A stretch of DNA of 64,000 nucleotides from Maritalea sp051251695 (GTDB taxonomy: Bacteria > Pseudomonadota > Alphaproteobacteria > Rhizobiales > Devosiaceae), in NCBI RefSeq assembly GCF_051251695.1, contig NZ_JBPOEU010000001.1, positions 62,001-126,000 on the forward strand, read 5' to 3'. The stretch's first letter is position 1. Each line of letters starts with the position of its first letter. Positions 43,346-51,706 of the stretch are shown piece by piece. A program made the translations under genes and the position numbers. The notes beneath the pieces were generated by a model, which was not told the DNA's origin, ran no database searches, and saw only the letters and a program-made list of their open reading frames with translations.

Positions 43346-43954
43346 TCAGGCCTTAGCAGCACTCCAGTTCAGAATTTGCAATGAGACATCGTTTAGAGCG
43401 CTATTCAGACCGACTATTGCGCCAGTGTCTACGTTGGAACTTATCGGAACTGTTGCCGCGAAGACGGAGTTTGCAAAAATACTGCCTCGGCGTTCATTCA
43501 CAAGCTTGGCCGAAAGCTTTACTGAAGCACTGGGGCTACCTGTGGTGTCAATCTCAAATGCTCGAATTTCAGTGGCCAGTGTAACGTCGACTGACAATTG
43601 ATCATTGGGGCGGCCTACATTTGGAAATGCTGCGTCTTCAAAAGTTTGCAACAAGCGCGTCTGAATCAGAAGTGGTAATTTGTCCGACCATTGCGCCTCA
43701 GGCAGATAACTAAGAACACCGCCGGGTGCCCGAACAACAACACGTTCCGTGTCATAGGTTTGAACACTTTCTGGACGTGTAATCACTACAGTTCTAGAGC
43801 TTCTACGCCGCACCTTTTGGGCCGTAGCGGACGTCAGATCATAGGTCTCAGGCGGCAACGCCGCCAGCGTACAACCAGCCACCGGCAACGATAGACAAGC
43901 CGCGCCAGAAAGTAAAAATAAACGTCTGGATTGAAGTTTCATGTCCTGTGTCAT
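43346..43954 (-). CDS. ABC-type transport auxiliary lipoprotein (PqiC/ABC_trans_aux type)
   Basis: 202 aa. A lipoprotein signal peptide with twin Arg (QSRRLFLLSGAACLSLPVAGC) ends at the lipobox VAGC. The rest is the soluble domain of the ABC_trans_aux family (YDTERVVVRAPGGVLSYLPEAQWSDKLPLLIQTRLLQTFE), which accompanies MCE transporters at the outer membrane. Its ATG overlaps the mlaD stop as ATGA. Last gene of the Mla operon. Confidence 0.87.
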   Translation of the reverse strand: MTQDMKLQSRRLFLLSGAACLSLPVAGCTLAALPPETYDLTSATAQKVRRRSSRTVVITRPESVQTYDTERVVVRAPGGVLSYLPEAQWSDKLPLLIQTRLLQTFEDAAFPNVGRPNDQLSVDVTLATEIRAFEIDTTGSPSASVKLSAKLVNERRGSIFANSVFAATVPISSNVDTGAIVGLNSALNDVSLQILNWSAAKA

Positions 43955-45264
43955 CTCTTATTGTACTCCCGCACTGTATCCCCGCCAAAGATTAGCCCTT
44001 GTGGATTGCGATCAATTTTTGACAATACACTATCAAGTCGACGCAATGTAGCGCGCGCGTCCGAGGCAAGTGCTTGGTACTCCGCAAGTCCACCGCTGGT
44101 AAATCTATTTAAGCCCGAGGCAATTGTCGATGTCCGACTATCAAGGTTTTCTGCAAGCACCTGAATGGCAGTAGCAGCAGTCGACAGCTGCGTGAACAGT
44201 CCCTCATCATCTGCATTGTTAGCCATTTTGTCCACAGCATCAACGATTGAACGAACTTGTGCAACAGAATTGGTTAGCTCATCAGATACCGTTGTCATAT
44301 TGCCAATGAACGTTTCAAGATTGCCTCGATTATTTTCAAGAGTTGATGAAATCGCTCCGATATTATCAATAAACGTTTTAACGGTTTTCGGGTCGACGCC
44401 CTTCGTAATCGCGTCAACATTTTCCGTAATCAGGCCAATTTGTTCTGACGTACTATTCAGACTGGCAGACAACTCCGTTGCATCCGCAAAGAACATATCG
44501 ACGCTGGCAGAATTGCGCGAAATGGACTCGGTAAATGTGGACACATCATCGATGATTTTGGCGACTTTACCTGGTTCGACATCGCCAACAATGCCTCTTA
44601 ACTGCTCAGAAAGCACACGCAATTCGCCAGCTAGCGGACCAATTTCTTTCCCTGCTCCAGCCAAACTGGCCAAAAACTGTTCAACTCCATCAGAATTTGC
44701 AGCCAAAGCCGCACTAAACGCCTCGATATTGGCCAAAGTGGAAGACGTTGTAGCTTCGTTGTCATCAAGAAATTTGTTCAATCGTTCAAACGCGACACTT
44801 GCCCCAACAATCGTGCCTTGCACGCCGTCAAGGATCGATTGAAAATCTGATTTATCCGCAATAATCGTTGTAGGATTGTAGGTCGAAGATGGGGCCAACG
44901 AAGCCGCTTCTGATGAACCACCCGATAGCTGAACGAAAGCAACACCCGTCAGGCCCTGAAACTCCAAAATAGCCTTGGTATCGGTCTTAACTGGGGCTGC
45001 TATATCCACTTCGATACCGGCAATCACTTTTCCCGGGTCATCAGGGTCAATTTTGACAGAGCGGACTTGTCCGACTTTGATGCCGTTAAAGAGCACCGGC
45101 GTCGAAACACTAAGTCCGGTCACTGTACCCGTAAAAACAACATTGTATTTCGCCGTGGCGACGTTGCTATCAAGAATGGCAAACCAATAGATGAATCCGC
45201 CAGTGACCAACATCACAACCAAAGAAATAAGCCCCACAAGTGAGTAGTTTGCTTTACTTTCCAT
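43951..45264 (-). CDS. mlaD: MlaD-family MCE protein
   Basis: 437 aa. N-terminal membrane anchor (about 7-29), MCE domain (about 38-115, with GTVTGLSVSTPVLFNGIKVGQVRSV and the EFQGLTGVAFVQLSGG end), then a long helical region rich in Ala, Ser and Asn that would build the central channel or needle. Transfers phospholipids between the inner-membrane complex and the outer membrane. It starts at the base after the mlaF stop. Confidence 0.92.
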   Translation of the reverse strand: MESKANYSLVGLISLVVMLVTGGFIYWFAILDSNVATAKYNVVFTGTVTGLSVSTPVLFNGIKVGQVRSVKIDPDDPGKVIAGIEVDIAAPVKTDTKAILEFQGLTGVAFVQLSGGSSEAASLAPSSTYNPTTIIADKSDFQSILDGVQGTIVGASVAFERLNKFLDDNEATTSSTLANIEAFSAALAANSDGVEQFLASLAGAGKEIGPLAGELRVLSEQLRGIVGDVEPGKVAKIIDDVSTFTESISRNSASVDMFFADATELSASLNSTSEQIGLITENVDAITKGVDPKTVKTFIDNIGAISSTLENNRGNLETFIGNMTTVSDELTNSVAQVRSIVDAVDKMANNADDEGLFTQLSTAATAIQVLAENLDSRTSTIASGLNRFTSGGLAEYQALASDARATLRRLDSVLSKIDRNPQGLIFGGDTVREYNKR

Positions 45265-46041
45265 CTATTTCTCTCCAATGCGGCGCGCACGCGGACCACC
45301 AAAATATTGTTTTATCCAAGGGTCATCGTGCATTCGAACTTCATTTAACGTTCCCTGACACATTAGCTTACCCTTTGAGAGGACCACCAGATCGTCGCAA
45401 ATGGCCCCTAGACTATCTAAGTCATGGGTGATCATGAAGACCGTTAAGTCAAACGCCGCGCGCAACTCCAAAATAAGATTATCAAATGCAGCAGCTCCGA
45501 TAGGGTCCAGACCGGCTGTAGGTTCGTCTAAAAACAGCAGTTGCGGATCTAAAGCTAATGCGCGCGCCAGCGCAGCCCTTTTTATCATACCGCCAGATAG
45601 TTCGGAAGGATAAAGATTTGCCGCGTGTTTCGGCAAGCCAGCCATTTCGATTTTAGCCCGCGCCGTTTGGCCAATCAAATCGGGGTTAAGGCGAAAATGC
45701 TCCCGCATCGGCAATTCGACGTTTTCTTGCACTGTCAAAGATGAAAACAAAGCACCCTGTTGAAACAGGACCCCAATTTTTTGCCGCGTTTTCACCAGTT
45801 CTTTGGGTTCAACTTTTGCAAGGTCTTTTCCCAAAATTTCTATCAATCCAGATCGTGTTGGCACAAGCCCCAAAAGAGCACGCATTGACACAGATTTACC
45901 ACAGCCAGAGGGACCAATTACGCCAACAACATCACCGCGTCGAATTGAAAATGAAAGCCCATCCAAAACCAGCCGATCCCCAAAACCAACGCTGAGTTCA
46001 GACAAACTAATAATGGGGGCGGAATTTACGTCCTGTATCAA
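45265..46041 (-). CDS. mlaF: Mla lipid-transport ATPase MlaF
   Basis: 258 aa. Walker A GPSGCGKSV (near residue 42), signature LSGGMIKRAALARAL, Walker B LLFLDEPTAGLDPIG, H-loop ITHDLDSL. The SGGMIKR form is typical of MlaF/MkL ATPases. Its ATG overlaps the mlaE stop by 4 bases. Confidence 0.93.
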   Translation of the reverse strand: MIQDVNSAPIISLSELSVGFGDRLVLDGLSFSIRRGDVVGVIGPSGCGKSVSMRALLGLVPTRSGLIEILGKDLAKVEPKELVKTRQKIGVLFQQGALFSSLTVQENVELPMREHFRLNPDLIGQTARAKIEMAGLPKHAANLYPSELSGGMIKRAALARALALDPQLLFLDEPTAGLDPIGAAAFDNLILELRAAFDLTVFMITHDLDSLGAICDDLVVLSKGKLMCQGTLNEVRMHDDPWIKQYFGGPRARRIGEK

Positions 46042-47195
46042 AATCCAATTGCTCCAAAATAGACCGCAAACAAGCCATCAAGAACGATCACCATGAATAT
46101 TGATTTCACAACAGAAGCGGTCGTATGTCGACCAAGAGATTGGGTTGAGCCTGAAACTTGCAATCCTTCTTCAACCGAAATGATGGCAATTGCCAACGCC
46201 ATTAACGGCGCTTTGATTAGCCCCACCAAAACAATCTGCAAATTGACCACATCATTTAGTCGCGCCAAAAAGACGTCGAACGCGATCCCGCCGGAAACAC
46301 GTGCGGCAAGGGCCGCTCCGGTTATGCCCGCGATAGCGCCGACCAGGCCCAGAATAGGCAGCCCAACAATCAACGCCATCACACGCGGCATCACAACAGC
46401 ACGATAGGTATCCAAACCCATAACCTCAAGCGCATCGATTTCTTCGCGCATTTTCATCGCGCCAATCTCTGCGGTAATCGCTGATCCAGATCGACCAGCG
46501 ACCATAATGGCGGCAAGCAAAATGCCAACCTCGCGCAGCATCAATATACCACTTAAATCGACCACAAAAATTATGGCGCCAAAATTCCTCAATTGATCAA
46601 CAGATTGTTGGGTCAAAATAACGCCAACAACCAATGAAATCAGGATAACGATTGGAATAGCGCGGAGAACAATTTCTTGAAACTGATTAACAATGGCGGC
46701 GATGCTTATCGGGCCGCGCAAAGCCAGCATGTTGAAAAAGGACACAATAATGCGTCCCTGGACCGCAACAAAATCCACGCCTTCAGACCCTGCCTCAACA
46801 ACAATACGTCCAAGGGCATCAATAGGTAGGACGGGGCGGGTTTGCACTTCGGGTGCCTCAGAAACATCCATTTCCACCAATTTGTTGACAAGGGCGATAT
46901 GGCGCGGCTGTCCGCCTAAAAACTCAACCTTGTGACCTTTTTGGATTATCTCTCTGCCAAGCTCAGCAAGCGCCACCGCGCCAAAAGTATCCATCTGCGA
47001 AACGTTAGAAAGATCGCATGTCAAACTGGAGTTTGGCTGCATTTTTTTAGAAAAATCATCTGTCTCAAAACTTGGGCCGCCGTCAACAAGGCCGCCTGCC
47101 GTCCAATCACCCTTAACATCAAGCGTATCGCCATTCAGGAGATCGAGTTCAGGCGGGGACTGCAATTTATTACTGTTGGTCAATTCTTGCCGCAC
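46038..47195 (-). CDS. mlaE: MlaE permease with N-terminal STAS (MlaB-like) domain
   Basis: 385 aa. Residues about 20-115 form a STAS domain (SLTCDLSNVSQMDTFGAVALAELG), the role played by separate MlaB in E. coli. Residues about 140-385 are the MlaE permease, with LRAIPIVILISLVVGVILTQQ and EIGAMKMREEIDALEVMGLD. Such fusions are common in alphaproteobacteria. The start is a GTG at 47195; no in-frame ATG lies in the STAS region before the domain core. Confidence 0.9.
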   Translation of the reverse strand: MRQELTNSNKLQSPPELDLLNGDTLDVKGDWTAGGLVDGGPSFETDDFSKKMQPNSSLTCDLSNVSQMDTFGAVALAELGREIIQKGHKVEFLGGQPRHIALVNKLVEMDVSEAPEVQTRPVLPIDALGRIVVEAGSEGVDFVAVQGRIIVSFFNMLALRGPISIAAIVNQFQEIVLRAIPIVILISLVVGVILTQQSVDQLRNFGAIIFVVDLSGILMLREVGILLAAIMVAGRSGSAITAEIGAMKMREEIDALEVMGLDTYRAVVMPRVMALIVGLPILGLVGAIAGITGAALAARVSGGIAFDVFLARLNDVVNLQIVLVGLIKAPLMALAIAIISVEEGLQVSGSTQSLGRHTTASVVKSIFMVIVLDGLFAVYFGAIGF

Positions 47196-47337
47196 TTTAT
47201 TTGCTCAAATTCGCTCTTTGCCGATTTTAGGGCAATGGATTGATATCACTGAAAATCATCTGAAAGAAGCAAATTATAACTCCAAATGGGCCATAATTCT
47301 TCTATTATGCCGGAAGTCAGGCGCAAGCAATAGAAGG

Positions 47338-47363
47338 GGCGGTCGAGTTTTCACCCGGCCGCC
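47338..47363 (-). terminator. Hairpin terminator after the 56-aa membrane protein gene
   Basis: Minus strand: GGCGGcCGGGT, loop GAAA, ACTCGaCCGCC; 10 pairs (one G-U) and one mismatch, followed by CCTTCTATT. It lies 15 bases past the stop codon. Confidence 0.65.
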
Positions 47364-47378
47364 TAAAAATGCGAAGGT

Positions 47379-47549
47379 CTAGACACCCTTCATCAAGCAA
47401 CCGGCTGCCAAAACAACATAAGCCGCGGTGACCACCCAAACCGATGCTATTGGCAAGAACGAAAATATGGAGAGTGCTGCCAATACGCCAATGACCGCTA
47501 ATACAAGTGAAATTACAAATACGATTACTGTTGGTGCGCTTAAGTTCAT
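47379..47549 (-). CDS. Small conserved-looking membrane protein, 56 aa
   Basis: 56 codons from an ATG at 47549 with AAAGGGA 6 bases upstream, ending in TAG. It begins MNLSAPTVIVFVISLVLAVI, has two hydrophobic helices (about 8-29 and 34-51) and ends CLMKGV. The MNLSAPT start and the two-helix plan resemble a family of tiny membrane proteins I have seen in alphaproteobacteria, but I cannot name a function. The good ribosome-binding site and the terminator behind it support a real gene. It stands alone between the mla operon and the GntR regulator. Confidence 0.75.
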   Translation of the reverse strand: MNLSAPTVIVFVISLVLAVIGVLAALSIFSFLPIASVWVVTAAYVVLAAGCLMKGV

Positions 47550-47750
47550 GATCGAGTTCCCTTTGCAAGTTAACTTCTCGTTAACGTTTCCACCAAACCA
47601 GACAAAACCGATAAGTGCAAACCGGTATCGAGAAAATCAAAAACAGACCCGAGCGCAATTTCACTGTTAGCGTCATTTCACAACGACGTAAGCCAATGCA
47701 ACACCCAAGGTTATCCCATGGCCGGTATTGACAGGTTTAACGTTTTGTGG

Positions 47751-47765
47751 CTTTGTCAGACAAAG
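47751..47765. promoter_or_regulatory. Likely autoregulatory GntR/FadR operator
   Basis: CTTTGTCAGACAAAG is a perfect 7+1+7 dyad, 22 bases before the GntR gene. The TTGTCAGACAA core follows the TnGTCnGACnA pattern seen for FadR-subfamily operators. A TTGACA at 47728-47733 lies 17 bases before it, so it would cover the -10 region. Confidence 0.55.
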
Positions 47766-47787
47766 GAATTAACGCACAAAGAGAATT

Positions 47788-48531
47788 ATGCCGAACGAAA
47801 TGACAGCAACACCGCCAAGACCTGCTGTTTCTGCATCGCAATATTTGCGCCCTATCAAACGGCGTACGCGTGATGTTGAGGTGCTTGAAGCGCTTGCCGT
47901 TATGATCGAGCAGGCAGGACTTAAGGTCGGGGACAAGCTTCCCATCGAAACAGAACTCGCCGCCAAACTAAAAGTTGGGCGCTCCACCGTTCGCGAAGCC
48001 CTTAAAGTTTGGGAAAATCTTGGCATTGTGGAACGGCGCACCAGCGTCGGCACCATTTTGGCGATGAATATTGTGCCCAATTCTGTCCATGTTCCCGTTG
48101 TGTTGCAGTTTGAAGCCGAAGGGCTTTTGCGTACTCAACAAGTACGCCGTGCGCTCGAAAAGGAAGTGGTGCAGCTCGCTGCAAAAAATGCGACTGAGCA
48201 AGACCGGACCAAAATTCGCGATACGCTAGCGACATTGTTTGAGTTTGTGGAAAAAGGAATACCGTGGCATCAGGCTGACGCAAATTTTCACAGAGCTATA
48301 TACGCGGCATCCGGCAACCCATTATTTGAGCAGTTGATTGAGCAAGTGCACAGCGCATTTCATCAACATTATATCGAGCCGTTCATGGACAATAGCTATG
48401 GGCTACCCTCAATTCCCCTGCACAAAGATTTAGCCGACGCGGTGGTGAGTGGAAATTCTGCGGCAGCCGTGGAGGCCGTTGAGCGAATTTTGGATAGCAC
48501 TGAGCAGCAAACGAAATTGTTGCTGGGATAA
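47788..48531 (+). CDS. GntR regulator, FadR subfamily (FCD domain)
   Basis: 247 aa. Winged helix at about 30-95 (VGDKLPIETELAAKLKVGRSTVREALKVWENLGIV) and an all-helical FCD ligand domain (about 110-235, with the metal-site residues in FHRAIYAASGNPLFEQLIEQVHSAFHQHY). It is directly upstream of the mannoside ABC operon, which it probably controls, and has its own palindrome in front. Confidence 0.9.
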   Translation: MPNEMTATPPRPAVSASQYLRPIKRRTRDVEVLEALAVMIEQAGLKVGDKLPIETELAAKLKVGRSTVREALKVWENLGIVERRTSVGTILAMNIVPNSVHVPVVLQFEAEGLLRTQQVRRALEKEVVQLAAKNATEQDRTKIRDTLATLFEFVEKGIPWHQADANFHRAIYAASGNPLFEQLIEQVHSAFHQHYIEPFMDNSYGLPSIPLHKDLADAVVSGNSAAAVEAVERILDSTEQQTKLLLG

Positions 48532-48552
48532 AACCCGGCGACGCAGATATTA

Positions 48553-48590
48553 TTTGGCCAACTAATACAACGATGTACAAATTGGCCAAA
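48553..48590. promoter_or_regulatory. Composite dyad in front of the mannoside ABC operon
   Basis: An outer dyad TTTGGCCAA (48553-48561) / TTGGCCAAA (48582-48590) and an inner near-dyad ATACAACGATGTAC (48565-48578) share the same centre. The inner part matches the GTACAACGTTGTAC operators at 61379 and 61409 in 12 of 14 bases. This suggests control by the LacI-type regulator, by the neighbouring GntR protein, or by both. Confidence 0.5.
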
Positions 48591-48622
48591 CGAGCAGTTT
48601 CCGGACGTTCCGGGAGTTAAGG

Positions 48623-48640
48623 CGTCACAATAATGTGACG
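48623..48640 (+). other. Leader dyad before the second sugar-binding protein
   Basis: CGTCACA (48623-48629), loop ATAA, TGTGACG (48634-48640): a perfect 7-bp dyad 20 bases before the GTG start and just upstream of AGGGAGGAAAG. It could be an operator or an mRNA hairpin. A weaker dyad, CCGGA/TCCGG, lies at 48601-48613. Confidence 0.45.
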
Positions 48641-48660
48641 TAATCTAGAGGGAGGAAAGA

Positions 48661-49932
48661 GTGAAAAACTTATTCCGTACAGTGGCCACAAGCGCAATTC
48701 TTGCTGCAACATTGTCAGCAGGCGCTGCTTTGGCCGAAACGAAACTCAAGCTTGTTGAAGTCATCACAAGCCCAGCGCGAACAGAAACACTGAACGCGCT
48801 CGTTTCTGAATATGAAGCAAACAATCCTGGCGTAGATGTTGAAATCGTATCGCTGCCTTGGGGCGAAGCATTCGAGAAACTTTCCACCATGGTGGCAGGT
48901 GGCGAAATACCTGACGTCGTTGAAATGCCTGACAGCTGGTTAGCGCTATATGCGGGCAATGATTTGCTTCTTGACCTTGATGCAAGCATCGCAAGTTGGG
49001 AACACGGCGGCACATTGGCACAAAAGACCCTAGATATGGGCCGTTTGGCTGGTGGTAAAGCATATACATTGCCTTATGGTTTCTACCTACGAGCTATGTT
49101 CTACAACAAAAAGCTTCTGGCAGAAGCTGGTGTAGAAAATCCACCGCACACAATGGCGGAATTCATGGATGCGTCGGCTAAAGTGTCAGCTCTTCCAGGC
49201 AAATCTGGCTACTGCTTGCGCGGTGGCGGTGGCGGCCTGAACGGCTGGATCATGTATGCTGCAACCATGAATGGCTCAAACGAGTTCTTCACAGAAGACG
49301 GCAAAAGCCGTTTGAACGAAAAAGGCTCCATTGAGGGTATCCAATTCCTAATGGATATGTACCAAAAAGGTTATGCGCCGAAAGACAGCGTAAACTGGGG
49401 CTTCAACGAAATCGTTGCTGGCTTCTATTCTGGTACTTGCGCATTCCTTGACCAAGATCCTGATGCCTTGATCTCTGTCGCTGAACGTATGGACGCAGCT
49501 GACTTTGCTGTAACGCCAATGCCAGTTGGTCCATCAGGCAAAGCATTCCCAACAATTGGGTTCGCTGGATGGTCAGTGTTCAAATCAACTGAACATCAAG
49601 ACGAAGCAGTAGCACTCGTACAGCATTTGTCTTCTCCAACTTCAAACCTTGCTTGGACAAAACGCGTTGGCGTTATTCCAATTCATAAAGGCGCGGAGCA
49701 AGACAGCCACTTTGCAACTGCACAGTTCAAAGGCTGGTTCGACACGCTTAATGGTGACGATTATATTCCAACCATTATGCCGATCTACCTGAAAAACTTT
49801 GGTGTATTCAAAGAGTTGGCCATCGCATCAAGCCAAGAAGCACTGTTGGGCTCACGCACAGCGGAAGATCTTGCAAATGAGTGGGCAGACTTCTTGACCA
49901 AAGAATATCAAGACTGGAAAAACGCTCAATGA
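48661..49932 (+). CDS. Sugar ABC solute-binding protein (mannoside operon)
   Basis: 423 aa from a GTG with a strong GGGAGGAAAGA site. The signal peptide ends near AALAE (residue 25). The mature start TKLKLVEVITSPARTETLNALVSEYEANNPGVDVEIV is typical of family-1 sugar-binding proteins. A GH38 mannosidase ends this operon, so the ligand may be an alpha-mannose-containing oligosaccharide (inference). The stop overlaps the permease ATG. Confidence 0.92.
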   Translation: MKNLFRTVATSAILAATLSAGAALAETKLKLVEVITSPARTETLNALVSEYEANNPGVDVEIVSLPWGEAFEKLSTMVAGGEIPDVVEMPDSWLALYAGNDLLLDLDASIASWEHGGTLAQKTLDMGRLAGGKAYTLPYGFYLRAMFYNKKLLAEAGVENPPHTMAEFMDASAKVSALPGKSGYCLRGGGGGLNGWIMYAATMNGSNEFFTEDGKSRLNEKGSIEGIQFLMDMYQKGYAPKDSVNWGFNEIVAGFYSGTCAFLDQDPDALISVAERMDAADFAVTPMPVGPSGKAFPTIGFAGWSVFKSTEHQDEAVALVQHLSSPTSNLAWTKRVGVIPIHKGAEQDSHFATAQFKGWFDTLNGDDYIPTIMPIYLKNFGVFKELAIASSQEALLGSRTAEDLANEWADFLTKEYQDWKNAQ

Positions 49933-50861
49933 CCTCGGCGCTCTCCCCTTCTCCCGGCAAAAGCCGGGAGAAGTCCCTCAAAAAACTGAAATGGCTTTTG
50001 GAGCCATATTTGTATTTGTCCCCGGGGATCATTCTGATCACCTTGGTCATGTTGGTGCCCCTCATCGTTGGCATATCCTATGCATTTCAGTCCATTTCCC
50101 TCCTCAACCCGTTTGAAACGGGCTGGGTTGGCTTGGCGAACTTCGAAAAGCTGTTTTCGGATCGTCTTTTCTGGAAAGCATTGAGCAACACGGCTTGGTG
50201 GACGATTGGCTCTTTGGTCTTTCAGTTTTTTTTGGGATTGGGGTTAGCGCTTCTATTGAACAAACCCTTTGTCGGGCGCGGACTTGTACAAGGCTTAGTG
50301 TTTTTGCCGTGGGCCGTGCCCGCATTTCTATCTGGCCTGAATTGGGCATGGCTGTTCAACCCAATTATTGGGCCAATTCCGCATTGGCTGACAGCACTTG
50401 GCATCATGGACGAGCCGACGAACATTTTGGCTGACCCAAGTATCGCCATGTGGGGACCAATTATTGCCAATGTATGGTTTGGCATTCCGTTCTTCGCGAT
50501 CACCTTGCTGGCCGCACTTCAATCGATCCCAAAAGATCTTTATGAAGCCGCCGCAATTGATGGCGCGAGCGCTTGGCAGTCATTTGCAAAAATCACCATT
50601 CCGTTTTTAGCACCGACAATTGCGATTACCGTCATGTTGCGCACGATTTGGATCGCCAACTTTGCCGACCTTATCTACATCATGACTGGCGGCGGACCGG
50701 CAAACTCCACCCACATCGTCTCATCATACATCTTCACAACGGCCTTTAGACGCCTAGATTTTGGCTACGCTTCAGCCCTCGCTATTGCACTGCTGGTGTT
50801 GTTGCTGGCCTACGCGATGGTCATCATTCAGATGAGAAAACATCTGGTTAAGGGGATATAG
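49929..50861 (+). CDS. Sugar ABC permease, MalF type (mannoside operon)
   Basis: 310 aa from the ATG at 49929, overlapping the binding-protein stop as ATGA. Six membrane helices from about residue 30; EAA loop YEAAAIDGASAWQSFAKITIPFLAP near residue 213. Codons 7-15 (SPSPGKSRE) lie on a perfect 11-bp hairpin, so the first codons double as an RNA structure. Confidence 0.92.
   Translation: MTSALSPSPGKSREKSLKKLKWLLEPYLYLSPGIILITLVMLVPLIVGISYAFQSISLLNPFETGWVGLANFEKLFSDRLFWKALSNTAWWTIGSLVFQFFLGLGLALLLNKPFVGRGLVQGLVFLPWAVPAFLSGLNWAWLFNPIIGPIPHWLTALGIMDEPTNILADPSIAMWGPIIANVWFGIPFFAITLLAALQSIPKDLYEAAAIDGASAWQSFAKITIPFLAPTIAITVMLRTIWIANFADLIYIMTGGGPANSTHIVSSYIFTTAFRRLDFGYASALAIALLVLLLAYAMVIIQMRKHLVKGI
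49948..49973 (+). other. 11-bp hairpin at the binding-protein/permease junction
   Basis: CTTCTCCCGGC (49948-49958), loop AAAA, GCCGGGAGAAG (49963-49973): perfect, GC-rich, starting 16 bases after the binding-protein stop and lying within the permease coding sequence. No T-run follows. Confidence 0.8.
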
Positions 50862-50864
50862 AGC

Positions 50865-51704
50865 ATGCACGCCAAAGCAAAATTCTCCGTCACGGGCAGT
50901 TTGCGCTACTTAGCGATAGCGCTTTATGTTCTTTTCGCTTTGTTCCCGATCTATTGGCTTGTCAAAATTGCCGTTACGCCGGACAAACTCATCTACACTG
51001 AAGGCACAAAATTCTGGCCTTCAGCGTTCACCTTAGACAATTTCCAATCGGTTTTGTTTCTTACTGACTTCTTGGTGTATTTTAAGAACTCTTTGATTGT
51101 CAGTTTAGGCACTGCGTTCTTCACAACTATTGTGGCAACGGCCGCAGGTTACGCGTTTTCGCGCTTTCACTTCAAAGGCAAAGCGATTGTGATCGCGGTA
51201 ATGTTGATCACTCAAATGTTCCCGCTTTTGATGATCATTGCGCCAATATTCAAAATCATGGCCGGCCTACATTTGCTGGATACGTTGACCGGATTGATCA
51301 TTGTATACACGGCATTCAATGTGCCTTTTGCTACCTTTTTAATGCAGAGCTTTTTTGACGGTATTCCCAAAGACCTCGAAGAAGCCGCAATGATTGATGG
51401 CTGCTCGCGTTTTGAAGCATTACGCAAGGTAATTTTTCCACTCACTTTGCCGGGCTTGGCCGCAACGCTAGGTTTCATCTTTACAGCGGCGTGGAGTGAG
51501 CTTTTGTTCGCACTTATGCTGACCAATTCAAATGACAAAATGACCTTCCCAGTAGGTTTAAAAACCTTCGTTTCCAAGTTCGCGGTGGACTGGGGACAAA
51601 TGATGGCAGCGGGCACTTTGGCGCTCATTCCAAGCTGCCTGTTCTTTATCCTCATCCAACGCTTCCTCGTACAGGGATTGACCGCAGGCGCGGTGAAAGG
51701 CTGA
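50865..51704 (+). CDS. Sugar ABC permease, MalG type (mannoside operon)
   Basis: 279 aa, six helices, EAA loop LEEAAMIDGCSRFEALRKVIFPL near residue 170, ends in the usual LTAGAVKG. Three bases separate it from the preceding permease. Confidence 0.93.
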   Translation: MHAKAKFSVTGSLRYLAIALYVLFALFPIYWLVKIAVTPDKLIYTEGTKFWPSAFTLDNFQSVLFLTDFLVYFKNSLIVSLGTAFFTTIVATAAGYAFSRFHFKGKAIVIAVMLITQMFPLLMIIAPIFKIMAGLHLLDTLTGLIIVYTAFNVPFATFLMQSFFDGIPKDLEEAAMIDGCSRFEALRKVIFPLTLPGLAATLGFIFTAAWSELLFALMLTNSNDKMTFPVGLKTFVSKFAVDWGQMMAAGTLALIPSCLFFILIQRFLVQGLTAGAVKG

Positions 51705-51706
51705 TC

